A stretch of 64,000 bases of DNA from Sulfuritortus calidifontis (GCF_003967275.1 NZ_AP018721.1:496001-560000), one strand, 5' to 3'. Positions 29,660-39,576 are shown, counted from the first letter of the stretch. The notes: generated by a model not told the origin, from the letters alone. Program-made: numbers and translations.

Positions 29660-29719
29660 TGGGCGGCGGCAGGCCGGCAGCACGCGAGGTGGCTGGGGGC
29701 GCCTGCGGGCGGCCCCTTT

Positions 29720-30727
29720 TCATGCCGGTTGGCTAGCCAGGCGCGCCCGCAACTGGCCACAGCCGCCTTCGACGTCCTGGCCGGCCGAATGCCGCAGCTT
29801 GGTCAGGATGCCCTGGCGGTGCAGGCGGCGAGCCATCTCGGCAGCGCGTTCCCAGGCGGGGCGCCGGAAGCCGAGGCCGGACACGCTGTTGTAGGGGATC
29901 AGGTTCATCAGCGCATACTTGCCGGCGAGCAGGCGGACAATGCCGGCCACCTCCTCGTCGCTGTCGTTGACCCCTTCGAGCAGGGTCCACTGGTACTGGA
30001 TGGGGTAGCCCGTCGCCCGGGCATAGCGCTCGCCGAGCTCGACCAGTTCGGCCGGGTCGATGCGGGGTGCCTTCGGCAGCAGCCGGGCGCGCAAGTCGGG
30101 GTTGGTGCTATGCAGGGAGAGCGCGAGCGCCGGCTTGACCGCGCCCAGAGGCAGGCGCTCGAACACGCGTCGGTCGCCCACCGTGGAGAAGACCAGATTC
30201 TTGTGGCCGATGCCGCCGGCCGTGCCGAGCAGTTCGATCGCTTCCAGCACGTTGTCCAGGTTGTGCGCCGGCTCGCCCATGCCCATGAACACCACCTTGT
30301 TCACGTTGCGCAGGCCGCGGGCGAGCACGACCTGGGCGACGATCTCGGCGCTGCCGAGCTGGCGCAGCAGGCCACCCTGGCCGGTCATGCAGAAAACGCA
30401 GCCGACCGCGCAGCCGACCTGGGTGGAGACGCACAGCCCCTGGCGCGGCAGCAGCACGCTCTCCACCGTCTGGCCATCGGCCAGTTCGACCAGCAGCCGG
30501 GCCGCGCCGTCCGCGCCGGCGTGCTGGGAATGCAGGCGGGCGAGCCGATCCAGGTCCGCTTCGAGCGCGGGGAGGGCATGACGCAATGCCAGCGGCAGGA
30601 AGTCCTCGGCCTTTTGCCGGCGCTTGTCGAGCGGGCGCACCTGGGCCCAGGCGCGCAAGACGCGGCTTTCGTGGCAGGGTCTGGCGCCATGCTCGCGCAA
30701 GCGCTGTCGGATTTGTTCGATTCGCAT
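29720..30727 (-). CDS. RlmN/Cfr-family radical SAM RNA methyltransferase
   Basis: 335 residues from MRIEQIRQRLREHGARP. The radical SAM cluster is CAVGCVFCMTG; NKVVFMGMGEPAHNLDNV and SLHSTNPDLR are family signatures, and the C-terminal GGCGQL holds the methyl-transfer Cys. RlmN methylates 23S rRNA A2503 and some tRNAs. The N-terminus differs from typical RlmN, and the gene is not in the usual ndk-rlmN-pilF context, so it may be a paralogue with another target. It diverges from the GGDEF/EAL protein. Confidence 0.82.
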   Translation of the reverse strand: MRIEQIRQRLREHGARPCHESRVLRAWAQVRPLDKRRQKAEDFLPLALRHALPALEADLDRLARLHSQHAGADGAARLLVELADGQTVESVLLPRQGLCVSTQVGCAVGCVFCMTGQGGLLRQLGSAEIVAQVVLARGLRNVNKVVFMGMGEPAHNLDNVLEAIELLGTAGGIGHKNLVFSTVGDRRVFERLPLGAVKPALALSLHSTNPDLRARLLPKAPRIDPAELVELGERYARATGYPIQYQWTLLEGVNDSDEEVAGIVRLLAGKYALMNLIPYNSVSGLGFRRPAWERAAEMARRLHRQGILTKLRHSAGQDVEGGCGQLRARLASQPA

Positions 30728-30853
30728 GGAAGGGCCGAATGCTAGCATCGGCCCGGGGCGGCGTCTGCATAGCCTTGTCGGCGCTGGGAGTTTCGTACCA
30801 GCCAGAAGGAAAATTGAGCTGAATCAATTCGGTAGCCTCGGCTTCCCGGTAGC

Positions 30854-33800
30854 TTGGAGGCCACTGTCACCAGATTGCCGGCGCTTATCGGGCCTCCCCA
30901 CTTGAACTTGTCCGTTTATCCCTTCTTGCGGAGGCATTCCGGCAGGGTCTTGCTCCATGCCCTGGCCTTGTTCGTCGGCTGGCCGACGCCGGCCTTCACT
31001 GCCGAGCCGGAACGGTTTTTGCGGGAGGTGGTCATCGGCGTCCAGACCCTGCGTTCGCCGGAGCAAACGCGCGCGGACTGGCAGCCCACCGCCGATTATC
31101 TGAGTCGGCAATCGCCCGGTTATCATTTCCGGGTCGAGGCGCTGGATACCGAGCGGCTGACGCAGGCCGTGGCCGGCGGCCGCCTCGATTTCGTCCTGAC
31201 CAATCCGTCGCATTACGTCGCGCTGGAAGCGAGTCATCGGGTGCGCCGCATCGCCACCCTGGTCAATGCGGCGGGTGGCCATGCCCTGCACCAGTTCGGC
31301 GGGGTGATCCTGGTCCATGCCGAAACGCATCCGGAGATTCGCGGCCTGGCCGATCTGAAGGGGCGTCGCATTGCCGCCGTGGGATCGAGCTGGCTGGGCG
31401 GCTACCATGCCCAGGCCGCCGAGTTGCAACGGGCCGGGATCGATCTCGAGCGTGACGTCAGCATCTATTTCCGTGGCGAACCGCAGGATGCCGTGGTGAT
31501 GGACGTGGCTACCGGTCGGGCGGCGGCCGGTTTCGTCCGCACCGGCATCCTCGAGGAGATGGCCCACGAAGGCCGGATCCGGCTGGCGGATTTCCGCATT
31601 CTCAATGCCCAGTATCGGCCGGGTTTCCCGCTGCGGCTGTCGACCCAGCTCTACCCCGAATGGCCGTTTTCCGCCTGCCCCCACACCGATAGTGAGCTGG
31701 CCGGGCGTGTTGCCGTGGCCTTGCTCGGCATGGCGCCGACCGAGCAGGCGGCACGCCGAGGTGGCTATTACGGCTGGACGATCCCGGATGACTACCAGTC
31801 GGTACATGACCTGATGCGTGAGCTGCGCCAGCCGCCCTACGACGGGCCGCAGCGTTTCTCCCTATGGGATGTCGTCCATCAGTACGAGGCGGCAATCTTC
31901 ACCGCGCTGGTTGCCGCCCTGTTGCTCGCCCTGTTAGTGATCGGTCGCTTCCAGCGGCTCAACCATGTGATCCAGTCGCAGTTAGGCGATATTCGCTGGC
32001 ATGCCGAAAAGCTGGAACGCGAAGCGGCGGCGCGGGCCGAGGCGGAGGGGCAATTGCATCTGGCGGCCAGTGTGTTCGAGCATTCCAACGATGGCATCGT
32101 GATTGCCGATGCCCAAGGCCGCATCCTCGAAGTCAATACCGCCTTTACCCGCGTCACCGGCTACAGCCGCGAGGAGGCCGTGGGCCGCAATCCGCGCATG
32201 CTGCAGTCCGGCCGACACGATCGTGCCTTCTATCAGGCGATGTGGAAGCAGATCGATGAGACCGGGCATTGGCAGGGCGAAATCTGGAACCGACGCAAGA
32301 GTGGCGAGTTCTATGTCGAGCTGCTCGATATCACGGCCATTCGCAATGCGGCTGGCGAGGTCGTGCGCTATGTCGGGGTGTTCAGCGACGTCACCGATCT
32401 GCGCCAAAGCCAGGACAAGCTGGAGCAGCTGGCCCATTTCGACGCGCTGACCCACCTGCCCAACCGGGTGCTGCTGGCCGATCGCCTGCAGCAGGCCATG
32501 GCCCAGGCCGACCGCTCCGGCCGCTTGCTCGCCGTCTGCTTCCTCGACCTCGACGGTTTCAAGCCGATCAACGACAACTACGGTCACCACATCGGCGACA
32601 AGCTGCTGATCGAGATCGCGGCGCGGTTGAAGGCCAAACTACGCGGCGTCGATACCGTGGCCCGGCTGGGTGGCGACGAATTCGTCCTGCTCATCACCGA
32701 TGTCCAGGATGTCGAGGAGATGGAGCAGACGGTGTCGCGCGTCATCGAGGCCATCGAGACCCCCTGCCAGATCGGCGAGCTGAAGCTATCCGTTTCCGCC
32801 AGCATCGGGGTCAGTCTCTACCCGCTGGATCAGGCCGAGCCGGAGCTCTTGATCCGCCACGCCGACCAGGCCATGTACATGGCCAAGCGGGCCGGGCGCG
32901 GACGGTTCAAGCTGTTCGACAGCCGGGAAGACCGGCTGGTCGAGGCGCGGATGCATGAATTGGAACGCATCCGCTCCGCCCTTCGGGACGGCGAGTTCGT
33001 TCTGCATTACCAGCCCCGGGTTGACATGCGCGCCGGGCGGGTGATCGGCGTCGAGGCTCTGATCCGCTGGCAGCACCCCTCGCTCGGCTTGTTGCCGCCG
33101 GCCAAGTTCCTGCCGCTGGCGGAGCATGACCCGGTCATCATCGAAATCGGCCGCCGGGTGCTGTCCGAGGCGCTCGATCAGCTCCAGGCCTGGCTGCGCG
33201 CCGGCTTGGACCTCAAGGTTTCGGTCAACGTCGCGGCACGCCAGCTGCAGTGGCCGGGTTTCGTCGAGGATCTGCGTCTGCAACTGCTGCAGCATCCAGA
33301 GGTCCATCCCGGGCGGCTGGAGTTGGAGATCCTGGAATCGGCCGCCCTGGAAGACGTGAGCGGCATGCACGACGTGATCAATGCCTGCAGGGTGATGGGC
33401 GTCGATTTCGCCCTCGACGATTTCGGCACCGGCTATGCCTCGCTGTCCTACCTCAAGCGTCTGCCCGTCGATGTGGTCAAGATCGACCAGACCTTCATCC
33501 GTGAATTGCTCGACAACTCGGAGGACCTGGCCATCGTCGAGGGCATCGTCAGCCTGGCCCGCATCTTCCGGCTGCGCGTGGTCGGCGAAGGGGTGGAGAC
33601 CCCAGAGCACGGCGTGATGCTGATGCGCCTGGGCTGCGACCAGGCCCAGGGCTATGGCATCGCCCGCCCCATGCCGGCGGCCGAGGTGGCCGGTTGGTGC
33701 CGCCGCTTCCAACCCGACCCCCAATGGTCGATCTGGGCCGACGTGCCTTGGGATTACGCGGATTTTCCTTTGCTGGTGGCGCAAAGCGAGCACTACCGCT

Positions 33801-34183
33801 GGATCAAGCAGATCACTCGCTACGTCGAGGGCGAGTCGCCCTATCTCGAGATGCGGGAAGTGGAAGACAACCATCACTGCCGCTTTGGCCGTTGGTATTA
33901 CGGCGAAGGCCGGCAGCGCTATGGCAAGCTGGCGGAATTCATCGAGATCGAGGCGATCCACGAAGAGGTGCACCGCATCGGGCACGAAATCCTGGGCTTG
34001 ATGGCGGCCGAGCAGGTGCAAAAGGCGCGTGCCCGTCTGCCCCAGCTGATGGAGCAGCGGGATCGGATTCTCATGCGACTGTGCGCCCTGCAGATGCTGG
34101 TGACCGGCCAGCGGCTGTCGGCGGGGGAGCGGGTGGAGTGGCTGGTCGACGCCCCGCAGAGGCTCAAGGGCCCGCCGAAATGA
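30854..34183 (+). CDS. PhnD-type binding domain-PAS-GGDEF-EAL-CZB signalling protein
   Basis: Up to 1109 residues. A signal or anchor segment near residue 40 is followed by a PhnD-like phosphonate/phosphite-binding domain (about 55-330), a membrane segment (about 345-365), PAS (about 395-515), GGDEF (about 525-690) with intact RLGGDEFVLL, and EAL (about 700-955) with EALIRW and DDFGTGYASLSYL. The last about 120 residues are a CZB-like domain with CRFGRWYYGEG and HEEVHRIGH. Both c-di-GMP domains look active. The start is uncertain: TTG codons at 30854 and 30875 and others are possible and no ATG fits. Confidence 0.86.
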   Translation: MEATVTRLPALIGPPHLNLSVYPFLRRHSGRVLLHALALFVGWPTPAFTAEPERFLREVVIGVQTLRSPEQTRADWQPTADYLSRQSPGYHFRVEALDTERLTQAVAGGRLDFVLTNPSHYVALEASHRVRRIATLVNAAGGHALHQFGGVILVHAETHPEIRGLADLKGRRIAAVGSSWLGGYHAQAAELQRAGIDLERDVSIYFRGEPQDAVVMDVATGRAAAGFVRTGILEEMAHEGRIRLADFRILNAQYRPGFPLRLSTQLYPEWPFSACPHTDSELAGRVAVALLGMAPTEQAARRGGYYGWTIPDDYQSVHDLMRELRQPPYDGPQRFSLWDVVHQYEAAIFTALVAALLLALLVIGRFQRLNHVIQSQLGDIRWHAEKLEREAAARAEAEGQLHLAASVFEHSNDGIVIADAQGRILEVNTAFTRVTGYSREEAVGRNPRMLQSGRHDRAFYQAMWKQIDETGHWQGEIWNRRKSGEFYVELLDITAIRNAAGEVVRYVGVFSDVTDLRQSQDKLEQLAHFDALTHLPNRVLLADRLQQAMAQADRSGRLLAVCFLDLDGFKPINDNYGHHIGDKLLIEIAARLKAKLRGVDTVARLGGDEFVLLITDVQDVEEMEQTVSRVIEAIETPCQIGELKLSVSASIGVSLYPLDQAEPELLIRHADQAMYMAKRAGRGRFKLFDSREDRLVEARMHELERIRSALRDGEFVLHYQPRVDMRAGRVIGVEALIRWQHPSLGLLPPAKFLPLAEHDPVIIEIGRRVLSEALDQLQAWLRAGLDLKVSVNVAARQLQWPGFVEDLRLQLLQHPEVHPGRLELEILESAALEDVSGMHDVINACRVMGVDFALDDFGTGYASLSYLKRLPVDVVKIDQTFIRELLDNSEDLAIVEGIVSLARIFRLRVVGEGVETPEHGVMLMRLGCDQAQGYGIARPMPAAEVAGWCRRFQPDPQWSIWADVPWDYADFPLLVAQSEHYRWIKQITRYVEGESPYLEMREVEDNHHCRFGRWYYGEGRQRYGKLAEFIEIEAIHEEVHRIGHEILGLMAAEQVQKARARLPQLMEQRDRILMRLCALQMLVTGQRLSAGERVEWLVDAPQRLKGPPK

Positions 34184-34213
34184 AAAAGGCCGCTCCGGGG
34201 AGCGACCTTTTGC
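34184..34213. terminator. Bidirectional terminator between the EAL gene and rplS
   Basis: AAAAGGCCGCTCC-GGGGAGCGACCTTTTGC: imperfect stem with A and T runs, immediately after one stop and 22 bp from the rplS stop on the other strand. Confidence 0.75.
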
Positions 34214-34234
34214 TTGGAGCTGGCAGGGAACCGG

Positions 34235-34603
34235 TCAGTCCTTCTTGGCGGAGGACAGCTTTTCCTTGATCCGGGCCGACTTGCCGGAACGCTCGCGCAG
34301 GTAGTACAGCTTGGCGCGGCGCACGTCGCCGCGACGCTTCACCTCGACGGCGGCCACCAGCGGGGAGTAGGTCTGGAAGGTACGCTCGACGCCCTCGCCG
34401 GCGGAGATCTTGCGCACGGTGAAGGCGGAGTTCAGGCCGCGGTTCTTCTTGGCGATGACCACGCCCTCATAGGCCTGCAGACGCTCGCGGTTGCCTTCCT
34501 TCACCTTTACCTGCACCACCACGGTGTCGCCGGGCGCGAAGTCGGGCAGGGTCTTGCCCAGGCGGGCGATCTCTTCCTGTTCCAGTTGTTCGATCAGGTT
34601 CAT
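34235..34603 (-). CDS. rplS: 50S ribosomal protein L19
   Basis: 122 residues. The core [20 protein letters not shown] and [20 protein letters not shown] are L19 hallmarks; the C-terminus is basic. Last gene of rpsP-rimM-trmD-rplS, in the standard bacterial order; 62 bp separate it from trmD. Confidence 0.97.
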   Translation of the reverse strand: MNLIEQLEQEEIARLGKTLPDFAPGDTVVVQVKVKEGNRERLQAYEGVVIAKKNRGLNSAFTVRKISAGEGVERTFQTYSPLVAAVEVKRRGDVRRAKLYYLRERSGKSARIKEKLSSAKKD

Positions 34604-34665
34604 TGCTGCTTCCTTTCACATTGTTGGTGCCAGAGGTCTCGCAAGACATGCACACCGTTTCTTCA

Positions 34666-35442
34666 TCAGGCCGGGTCATTCCCGCCTGCTTCCTGCGCTC
34701 GGCGAAACTCGTCGAGCAAATCCTGTTCTTCCGGGCTCAGCCTGCGGTCTTGCAGCAGGTCCGGCCGGCGCTGCCAGGTGCGGCCCAGGGCCTGCTTCAG
34801 GCGCCAGCGCCGGATCGCGGCGTGGTTGCCGCTGAGCAGCACCGGCGGCACCTTCAGCCCCTGGTAATCCTCGGGCCGGGTGTAGTGCGGGCAATCGAGC
34901 AGGCCGTCGGCGAAGGAATCTTCCTTGGCCGAATCGGCATCGCCCAGCGCGCCGGGCAGGTGCCGGATCACGCTGTCGAGCAGCACCATCGCCGGCAGCT
35001 CGCCGCCGGAGAGGACATAGTCGCCGATCGACACCTCCTCAAGCGGATGGCGCTGAAACACCCGTTCGTCGATGCCCTCGTAGCGGCCGGCCAGCAGAAT
35101 CAGGCCCGGTTCGGTCGCCAGTTCCAGCACCAGCGCATGGTCTAGCCGCCGCCCCTGGGGCGAGAGATACACCATGCGCGACTGGTCCACGCCTGCCGCC
35201 CGCAGCGCCGTCTTGGCCGCGGTCAGGGCCAAATCCAGCGGCTCGGCCAGCATCAACATGCCGGGGCCGCCGCCGAAGGGCCGGTCGTCCACCGTGCGGT
35301 AGGCATCCTGCGTGAACTCGCGCGGATCCCACAACTTCAGGTCGCACAGGCCGTTGCGCAAGGCCCGGCCGCTAACGCCGAACCCGCTCAGCGCCGTGAA
35401 CATCTCGGGGAACAGCGTGATGACGTGATAATGCGGCTTCAC
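34666..35442 (-). CDS. trmD: tRNA (guanine-37-N1)-methyltransferase
   Basis: Methylates G37 of tRNAs reading CNN codons using SAM, via the SPOUT trefoil knot. 258 residues. The knot is visible in [23 protein letters not shown] and [15 protein letters not shown]. It starts 1 bp after the rimM stop, so the two are translated from one transcript. Confidence 0.96.
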   Translation of the reverse strand: MKPHYHVITLFPEMFTALSGFGVSGRALRNGLCDLKLWDPREFTQDAYRTVDDRPFGGGPGMLMLAEPLDLALTAAKTALRAAGVDQSRMVYLSPQGRRLDHALVLELATEPGLILLAGRYEGIDERVFQRHPLEEVSIGDYVLSGGELPAMVLLDSVIRHLPGALGDADSAKEDSFADGLLDCPHYTRPEDYQGLKVPPVLLSGNHAAIRRWRLKQALGRTWQRRPDLLQDRRLSPEEQDLLDEFRRAQEAGGNDPA

Positions 35443-35443
35443 G

Positions 35444-35959
35444 TCAGTAGTCCGCGCCCCAGTCGACCTTGATGCGACCGGCCTTCAGGTCGACCTCCAC
35501 CACGATCGGCTCGGTGAAGGGAATCAGCCGCGGCCGTTCGCCTTCGACCTCGAGCACGTCGTGGGCCCCGGTTTCCAAGAGGCCGGTGACCTTCCCCAGG
35601 TTCACCCCGTCCAGGTTGACCACGTCGAGGCCGATGAGGTCGTCCCAGTAATACTCGCCTTCCTCGGCCTCGGGCAGTTCGTCCCGGGCCACCGCGATCT
35701 CCAGGCCCTGCAGGGCCTCGGCCTGGCTGCGGTCGTTCACGCCTTCCAGCTGGGCGATCAGGCTGTTGCTGTGGATCCTGGCGTCAAGGACGCGGTATTC
35801 CTGCCAGCCCGTCTTCTTGCCCAGCCGCCAGACCGGATAGTCCAGCAGGCTGTCGAGGTATTCGGTAAAGGGCTGGACCTTGATCCAGCCGCGTATTGCG
35901 TAGGGGGCGGCCACCCGCCCCATTACGACTAGGTCTTCAGGCGGCTTTGGCCTGGCCAC
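35444..35959 (-). CDS. rimM: 16S rRNA-processing protein RimM
   Basis: Assists 30S maturation by binding S19. The RimM N-domain is [18 protein letters not shown], and the PRC-barrel C-domain contains [14 protein letters not shown] and [12 protein letters not shown]. The start is ambiguous. A GTG at 35959 gives 171 residues and keeps the first beta strand but overlaps rpsP by 23 bp; an ATG at 35923 gives 159 residues and would cut into that strand. I prefer the GTG on structural grounds. Second gene of the rpsP operon. Confidence 0.88.
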   Translation of the reverse strand: MARPKPPEDLVVMGRVAAPYAIRGWIKVQPFTEYLDSLLDYPVWRLGKKTGWQEYRVLDARIHSNSLIAQLEGVNDRSQAEALQGLEIAVARDELPEAEEGEYYWDDLIGLDVVNLDGVNLGKVTGLLETGAHDVLEVEGERPRLIPFTEPIVVEVDLKAGRIKVDWGADY

Positions 35960-36188
35960 TGCGCACCAGACGGGCCACGGTGTCGGAGACCTGGGCGCCA
36001 TTGCCCTGCCAGTAGGCCAGACGCTCGCTGTTCACGCGCAGGCCTTCTTCCTTGCCGGAAGCGACTGGGTTGTAGAAACCGATGCGCTCGATGAAGCGGC
36101 CGTCACGGCGGCAGCGGGAATCGGCCACCACGATGTTGTAGAAGGGACGCCCTTTGGCGCCGCCGCGAGCAAGACGGATCACGACCAT
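35937..36188 (-). CDS. rpsP: 30S ribosomal protein S16
   Basis: 83 residues starting [25 protein letters not shown], split only in family detail; S16 is recognised without doubt. First gene of the rpsP-rimM-trmD-rplS operon, with a promoter about 70 bp upstream and a leader hairpin between. Confidence 0.96.
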   Translation of the reverse strand: MVVIRLARGGAKGRPFYNIVVADSRCRRDGRFIERIGFYNPVASGKEEGLRVNSERLAYWQGNGAQVSDTVARLVRSGQAKAA

Positions 36189-36255
36189 GATGTGTTCCTA
36201 ACCTTTGTTAAATTACCGCCAAACCAGGCGGCAAACCGAAAACGGAAAACCTCGG

Positions 36256-36285
36256 ATTCTACGCGAAAGCCAGGGGGGTGGGCAA
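36256..36285 (-). promoter_or_regulatory. Predicted rpsP operon promoter
   Basis: On the minus strand TTGCCC (36285-36280), 18-bp spacer, TAGAAT (36261-36256). The roughly 60-nt leader that follows can form a GCCGCC-TGGTTT-GGCGGT hairpin before the rpsP ATG, a possible attenuation site. Confidence 0.5.
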
Positions 36286-36345
36286 GCTTATGTTTTGTCG
36301 GCGGTTTTGTCCGGCAAGGCGGGGCCTCGTCCTGCCGGTGAAATC

Positions 36346-36370
36346 TGAAAACCCATTGCTTTCAATGGTT
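36346..36370 (-). terminator. Terminator hairpin after ffh
   Basis: On the minus strand AACCATTG-AAAG-CAATGGGT followed by TTTC, starting at the ffh stop codon. The stem is AT-rich and modest, so this is a moderate call. Confidence 0.55.
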
Positions 36371-37722
36371 TAGCGAGGCATCCCCGGCAGCATGCCCTTC
36401 ATGCCCCGCATCATCTTGGCCATGCCGCCCTTGGAGAAGGTCTTCATCATCTTCTGCATCTGCTCGAACTGGGTCAGCAGGCGATTGACGTCCTGCACCT
36501 GCACCCCGGCCCCGGCGGCGATGCGGCGCTTGCGCGAGGCCTTGATGATCTCGGGCTGCTGCCGTTCCTTGGGGGTCATGGAATTGATGATGCCCTCGAT
36601 CCGGCGCATCTGTTTTTCGCCCTGGGCCAGGTCGCCGGCCTTGAGCTGGCCCATGCCCGGCAGCTTGTCGATGAGGCCGCCCAGGCCGCCCATCTTCTGC
36701 ATCTGCTGGATCTGGCTCTTGAAGTCGTCGAGGTCGAAGCCCTTGCCGGTCTTGAGCTTCTTGGCGACCTTGATCGCCTCGGCCTGGTCGACGCCCTTCT
36801 GCGCCTCCTCGATCAGGGAGAGCACGTCGCCCATGCCCAGGATGCGCGAGGCCATGCGCTCGGGGTGGAAGACCTCGATGCCGGAAAGCTTCTCGCCCAC
36901 GCCGACGAACTTGATCGGCTTGCCGGTGATCTGGCGCACCGAGAGGGCGGCGCCGCCGCGGGCGTCGCCATCGAGCTTGGTCAGGATGATGCCGGTCAGC
37001 GGCAGGGCGTCGCCGAAGGCCTTGGCGGTGTTGACCGCGTCCTGGCCCTGCATGGCGTCGACCACGAACAGGGTCTCGACCGGCTTGAGCGCCGCATGCA
37101 GCTCGCGGATCTCCTGCATCATCGCCTCGTCCACGTGCAGGCGGCCGGCGGTGTCGACGATGAGCACGTCGAAGAAGTGGCGGCGGGCGTAGTCGAGCGC
37201 GGCCAGGGCGATGTCGAGCGGCTTCTGGTCGGGCGAGGAGGGGAAGAAGTCGGCCTCGGCCTGGGCGGCCACGGTCTTCAATTGCTCGATGGCGGCCGGG
37301 CGGTAGACGTCACAGCTGACCAGGAGCACCTTCTTCTTGCCCTGGGCCCGGATCATGCGCACCAGCTTGCCGCTCGAGGTGGTCTTGCCGGCGCCCTGCA
37401 GGCCGGCCATCAGATAGACCACCGGCGGCTGGGCGGCGAAGGAGAGCGGCGCCGCCTGCTCGCCCATCAGCGCGGCCAGTTCCTTCTGCACGATGCCGAT
37501 CAGCATCTGGCCCGGGGTCAGGCTGGAGAGCACGTCCTGGCCCAGCGCCCGTTCCTTCACCCGGGCGATGAAGTCGCGCACCACGGGCAGGGCGACGTCG
37601 GCCTCGAGCAGGGCCACGCGCACCTCGCGCAGGGCGTCCTGGATGTTGGATTCGGTCAGCCGGCCCTGGCCGCGCAGGTTTTTGACGACGGCGCCGAGGC
37701 GCTGGGAGAGGTTGTCGAACAT
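36370..37722 (-). CDS. ffh: Signal recognition particle GTPase Ffh
   Basis: Binds signal sequences of nascent inner-membrane proteins together with 4.5S RNA and docks on FtsY. 450 residues from MFDNLSQRLGAVVKNL; a longer open frame upstream is not used. The N and G domains have GLQGAGKTTSSGKL, DTAGRLHVDEAMM and TKLDGDARGGAALS. The Met-rich M domain ends the protein (GGMAKMMRGMKGMLPGMPR). Divergent from the ccsA-like gene. Confidence 0.96.
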   Translation of the reverse strand: MFDNLSQRLGAVVKNLRGQGRLTESNIQDALREVRVALLEADVALPVVRDFIARVKERALGQDVLSSLTPGQMLIGIVQKELAALMGEQAAPLSFAAQPPVVYLMAGLQGAGKTTSSGKLVRMIRAQGKKKVLLVSCDVYRPAAIEQLKTVAAQAEADFFPSSPDQKPLDIALAALDYARRHFFDVLIVDTAGRLHVDEAMMQEIRELHAALKPVETLFVVDAMQGQDAVNTAKAFGDALPLTGIILTKLDGDARGGAALSVRQITGKPIKFVGVGEKLSGIEVFHPERMASRILGMGDVLSLIEEAQKGVDQAEAIKVAKKLKTGKGFDLDDFKSQIQQMQKMGGLGGLIDKLPGMGQLKAGDLAQGEKQMRRIEGIINSMTPKERQQPEIIKASRKRRIAAGAGVQVQDVNRLLTQFEQMQKMMKTFSKGGMAKMMRGMKGMLPGMPR

Positions 37723-37781
37723 GATCGGAGGATGGTGATGCGTTAAACTGCCAAAGTCTAACAAATTTCCTCGATGCCCTT

Positions 37782-38585
37782 ATGCCGGACACTGCGCTTT
37801 ATCTGATTGCCGCATTTGCCTACCTGGGCTTGGCGGCCTGGCTCTGGCCGGGCCGTCCGGGCGAGCGTAACCGGACCTGGAGCCGACTGCTGCCCCTGGC
37901 GCCGCTGGCCCTGCATCTTGTCCTGCTGCAGCAGGACGTCCTGGGCGCCGGCGGGGTCAGCCTGGGTCTGGCCAGCTCGCTGTCCGCCATCGCGGCGCTG
38001 ACGGTGCTGATCTACAGCCTGGCCTGCTGGCTCTACCCCATCGCGGGGCTCACCGCCTTCGTCCTCGCCTTTGCCGGGGCCAGCGTGCTCTTGCATGCCG
38101 TGCTGCCGGCCGCCCACATGATTCCCTACAGCGAGCAGCCGATATTCCGCCTGCACCTGTTGATGGCGATGACCGCCTACAGCCTTTTCACCATCGCCGC
38201 CCTGCATGCCGTGCTGATCGCCCTGGCCGACCACCACCTGCACAAGCCGGTGCCGCCGGCCATCGTTGCCGGTCTGCCGCCCTTGCTGACGCTGGAAAGA
38301 ATGTTGTTTTATCTGATCGAGGCCGGCTTCGTGTTGCTGACCCTGACCCTGGTCAGCGGCATCGTGTTTTCGGAAGCGATCTTCGGCAAGCCCTTACCGC
38401 TGAACCACAAGACGGTGTTCGGCGTGGTGTCCTGGCTGACCTTCGCCGCCCTGCTCTGGGGGCGCCGGCGTTACGGCTGGCGCGGCCAGCGGGCAATCGT
38501 CTGGACCCTGGCCGGCTTTGTCAGCCTATTGCTGGCCTACGTCGGCGTCCAGTTCGTGCTGGAAATGGTGCTGCACCGCATCTGA
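37782..38585 (+). CDS. CcsA/HemX-like cytochrome c assembly membrane protein
   Basis: 267 residues with eight membrane segments, belonging to the YpjD/CcsA-type family. Conserved His residues occur in IFRLHLLMAM, ALHAVLIA and LPLNHKTVFGVVSW. CcsA proteins handle haem during cytochrome c maturation, but YpjD-type members next to ffh have no proven role. Head-to-head with ffh, the common proteobacterial neighbour. Confidence 0.85.
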   Translation: MPDTALYLIAAFAYLGLAAWLWPGRPGERNRTWSRLLPLAPLALHLVLLQQDVLGAGGVSLGLASSLSAIAALTVLIYSLACWLYPIAGLTAFVLAFAGASVLLHAVLPAAHMIPYSEQPIFRLHLLMAMTAYSLFTIAALHAVLIALADHHLHKPVPPAIVAGLPPLLTLERMLFYLIEAGFVLLTLTLVSGIVFSEAIFGKPLPLNHKTVFGVVSWLTFAALLWGRRRYGWRGQRAIVWTLAGFVSLLLAYVGVQFVLEMVLHRI

Positions 38586-38597
38586 ATCTGGGTGGTA

Positions 38598-38616
38598 AGG
38601 TGCATTTTGTGCACCT
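38598..38616. terminator. Hairpin between ccsA-like gene and ispH
   Basis: AGGTGCA-TTTTG-TGCACCT, a perfect 7-bp stem in the 64-bp gap between two convergent genes. It has no clear T-run, so termination is likely but not certain. Confidence 0.5.
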
Positions 38617-38649
38617 AGGGCCGATTTGGTCTGGTGCGCAAAGGGCACC

Positions 38650-39576
38650 CTACGCCAGGCCCTTCGGCAGCGGGAAATTGATCTTCTCCTCGATGCCGGC
38701 CAGCGGCTCGACCCGTTTGACCCCCAATTCGCCCAGCCGGGCGATAACGCCCTGGACCAGCACGTCCGGGGCCGAGGCGCCGGCGGTGACGCCGACCTTC
38801 TGCTTGCCGGCCAGCCAGGCCGGATCGATCTGGTCGGCATTGTCGACCATGTAGGCGGCCACGCCCAGATTGGCGGCCACCTCGCGCAGGCGATTGGAAT
38901 TCGAACTGTTGGGCGAGCCAACCACGATCACCAGGTCGCTTTGCCTGGCCAGCACCTTGACCGCGTCCTGCCGGTTTTGCGTGGCATAGCAGATGTCGTC
39001 CTTCTTCGGCCCGACGATGCGGGGGAAGCGGGCGCGCAGCGCCTCGACCACGCGGGCGGCATCGTCGACCGAGAGCGTGGTCTGGGTGACATAGGCTAGC
39101 TTTTCGGGATCGGCCACCTCAAGGCGGGCCACGTCATCCGGTGTCTCCACCAGATACATGCCGCCCTGGCTCTGGCCCATGGTGCCCTCCACCTCGGGGT
39201 GGCCCTTGTGGCCGATCATGATGATCTCGAAGCCCTGTTCGCGCAGCTTCTTCACCTCGACATGGACCTTGGTCACCAGCGGGCAGGTGGCGTCGAACAC
39301 GGTCAGGCCGCGCCGGGCCGCCTCCTCGCGCACCGACAGCGGCACGCCGTGGGCGCTGAAGATCAGGGTGGCGCCGTCGGGCACGTCGGCCAGGTCCTCG
39401 ATGAAGATGGCGCCCTTGGTCTTGAGGTTTTCCACCACGAATCGGTTGTGCACCACCTCGTGCCGAACGTAGATCGGCGCGCCGAATTTTTCCAGGGCGC
39501 GCTCGACGATGGCGATGGCGCGGTCGACCCCGGCGCAGAACCCGCGCGGGTTGGCCAGCAATATTTCACTCGGCAT
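38650..39576 (-). CDS. ispH: 4-hydroxy-3-methylbut-2-enyl diphosphate reductase
   Basis: Iron-sulfur enzyme of the last MEP-pathway step, making IPP and DMAPP. 308 residues. The three cluster Cys are seen in [12 protein letters not shown] (C13), [11 protein letters not shown] (near C97) and [12 protein letters not shown] (near C193), and [12 protein letters not shown] is the substrate loop. It is the last gene of the ileS-lspA-slpA-ispH run and overlaps slpA by 11 bp. Confidence 0.96.
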   Translation of the reverse strand: MPSEILLANPRGFCAGVDRAIAIVERALEKFGAPIYVRHEVVHNRFVVENLKTKGAIFIEDLADVPDGATLIFSAHGVPLSVREEAARRGLTVFDATCPLVTKVHVEVKKLREQGFEIIMIGHKGHPEVEGTMGQSQGGMYLVETPDDVARLEVADPEKLAYVTQTTLSVDDAARVVEALRARFPRIVGPKKDDICYATQNRQDAVKVLARQSDLVIVVGSPNSSNSNRLREVAANLGVAAYMVDNADQIDPAWLAGKQKVGVTAGASAPDVLVQGVIARLGELGVKRVEPLAGIEEKINFPLPKGLA

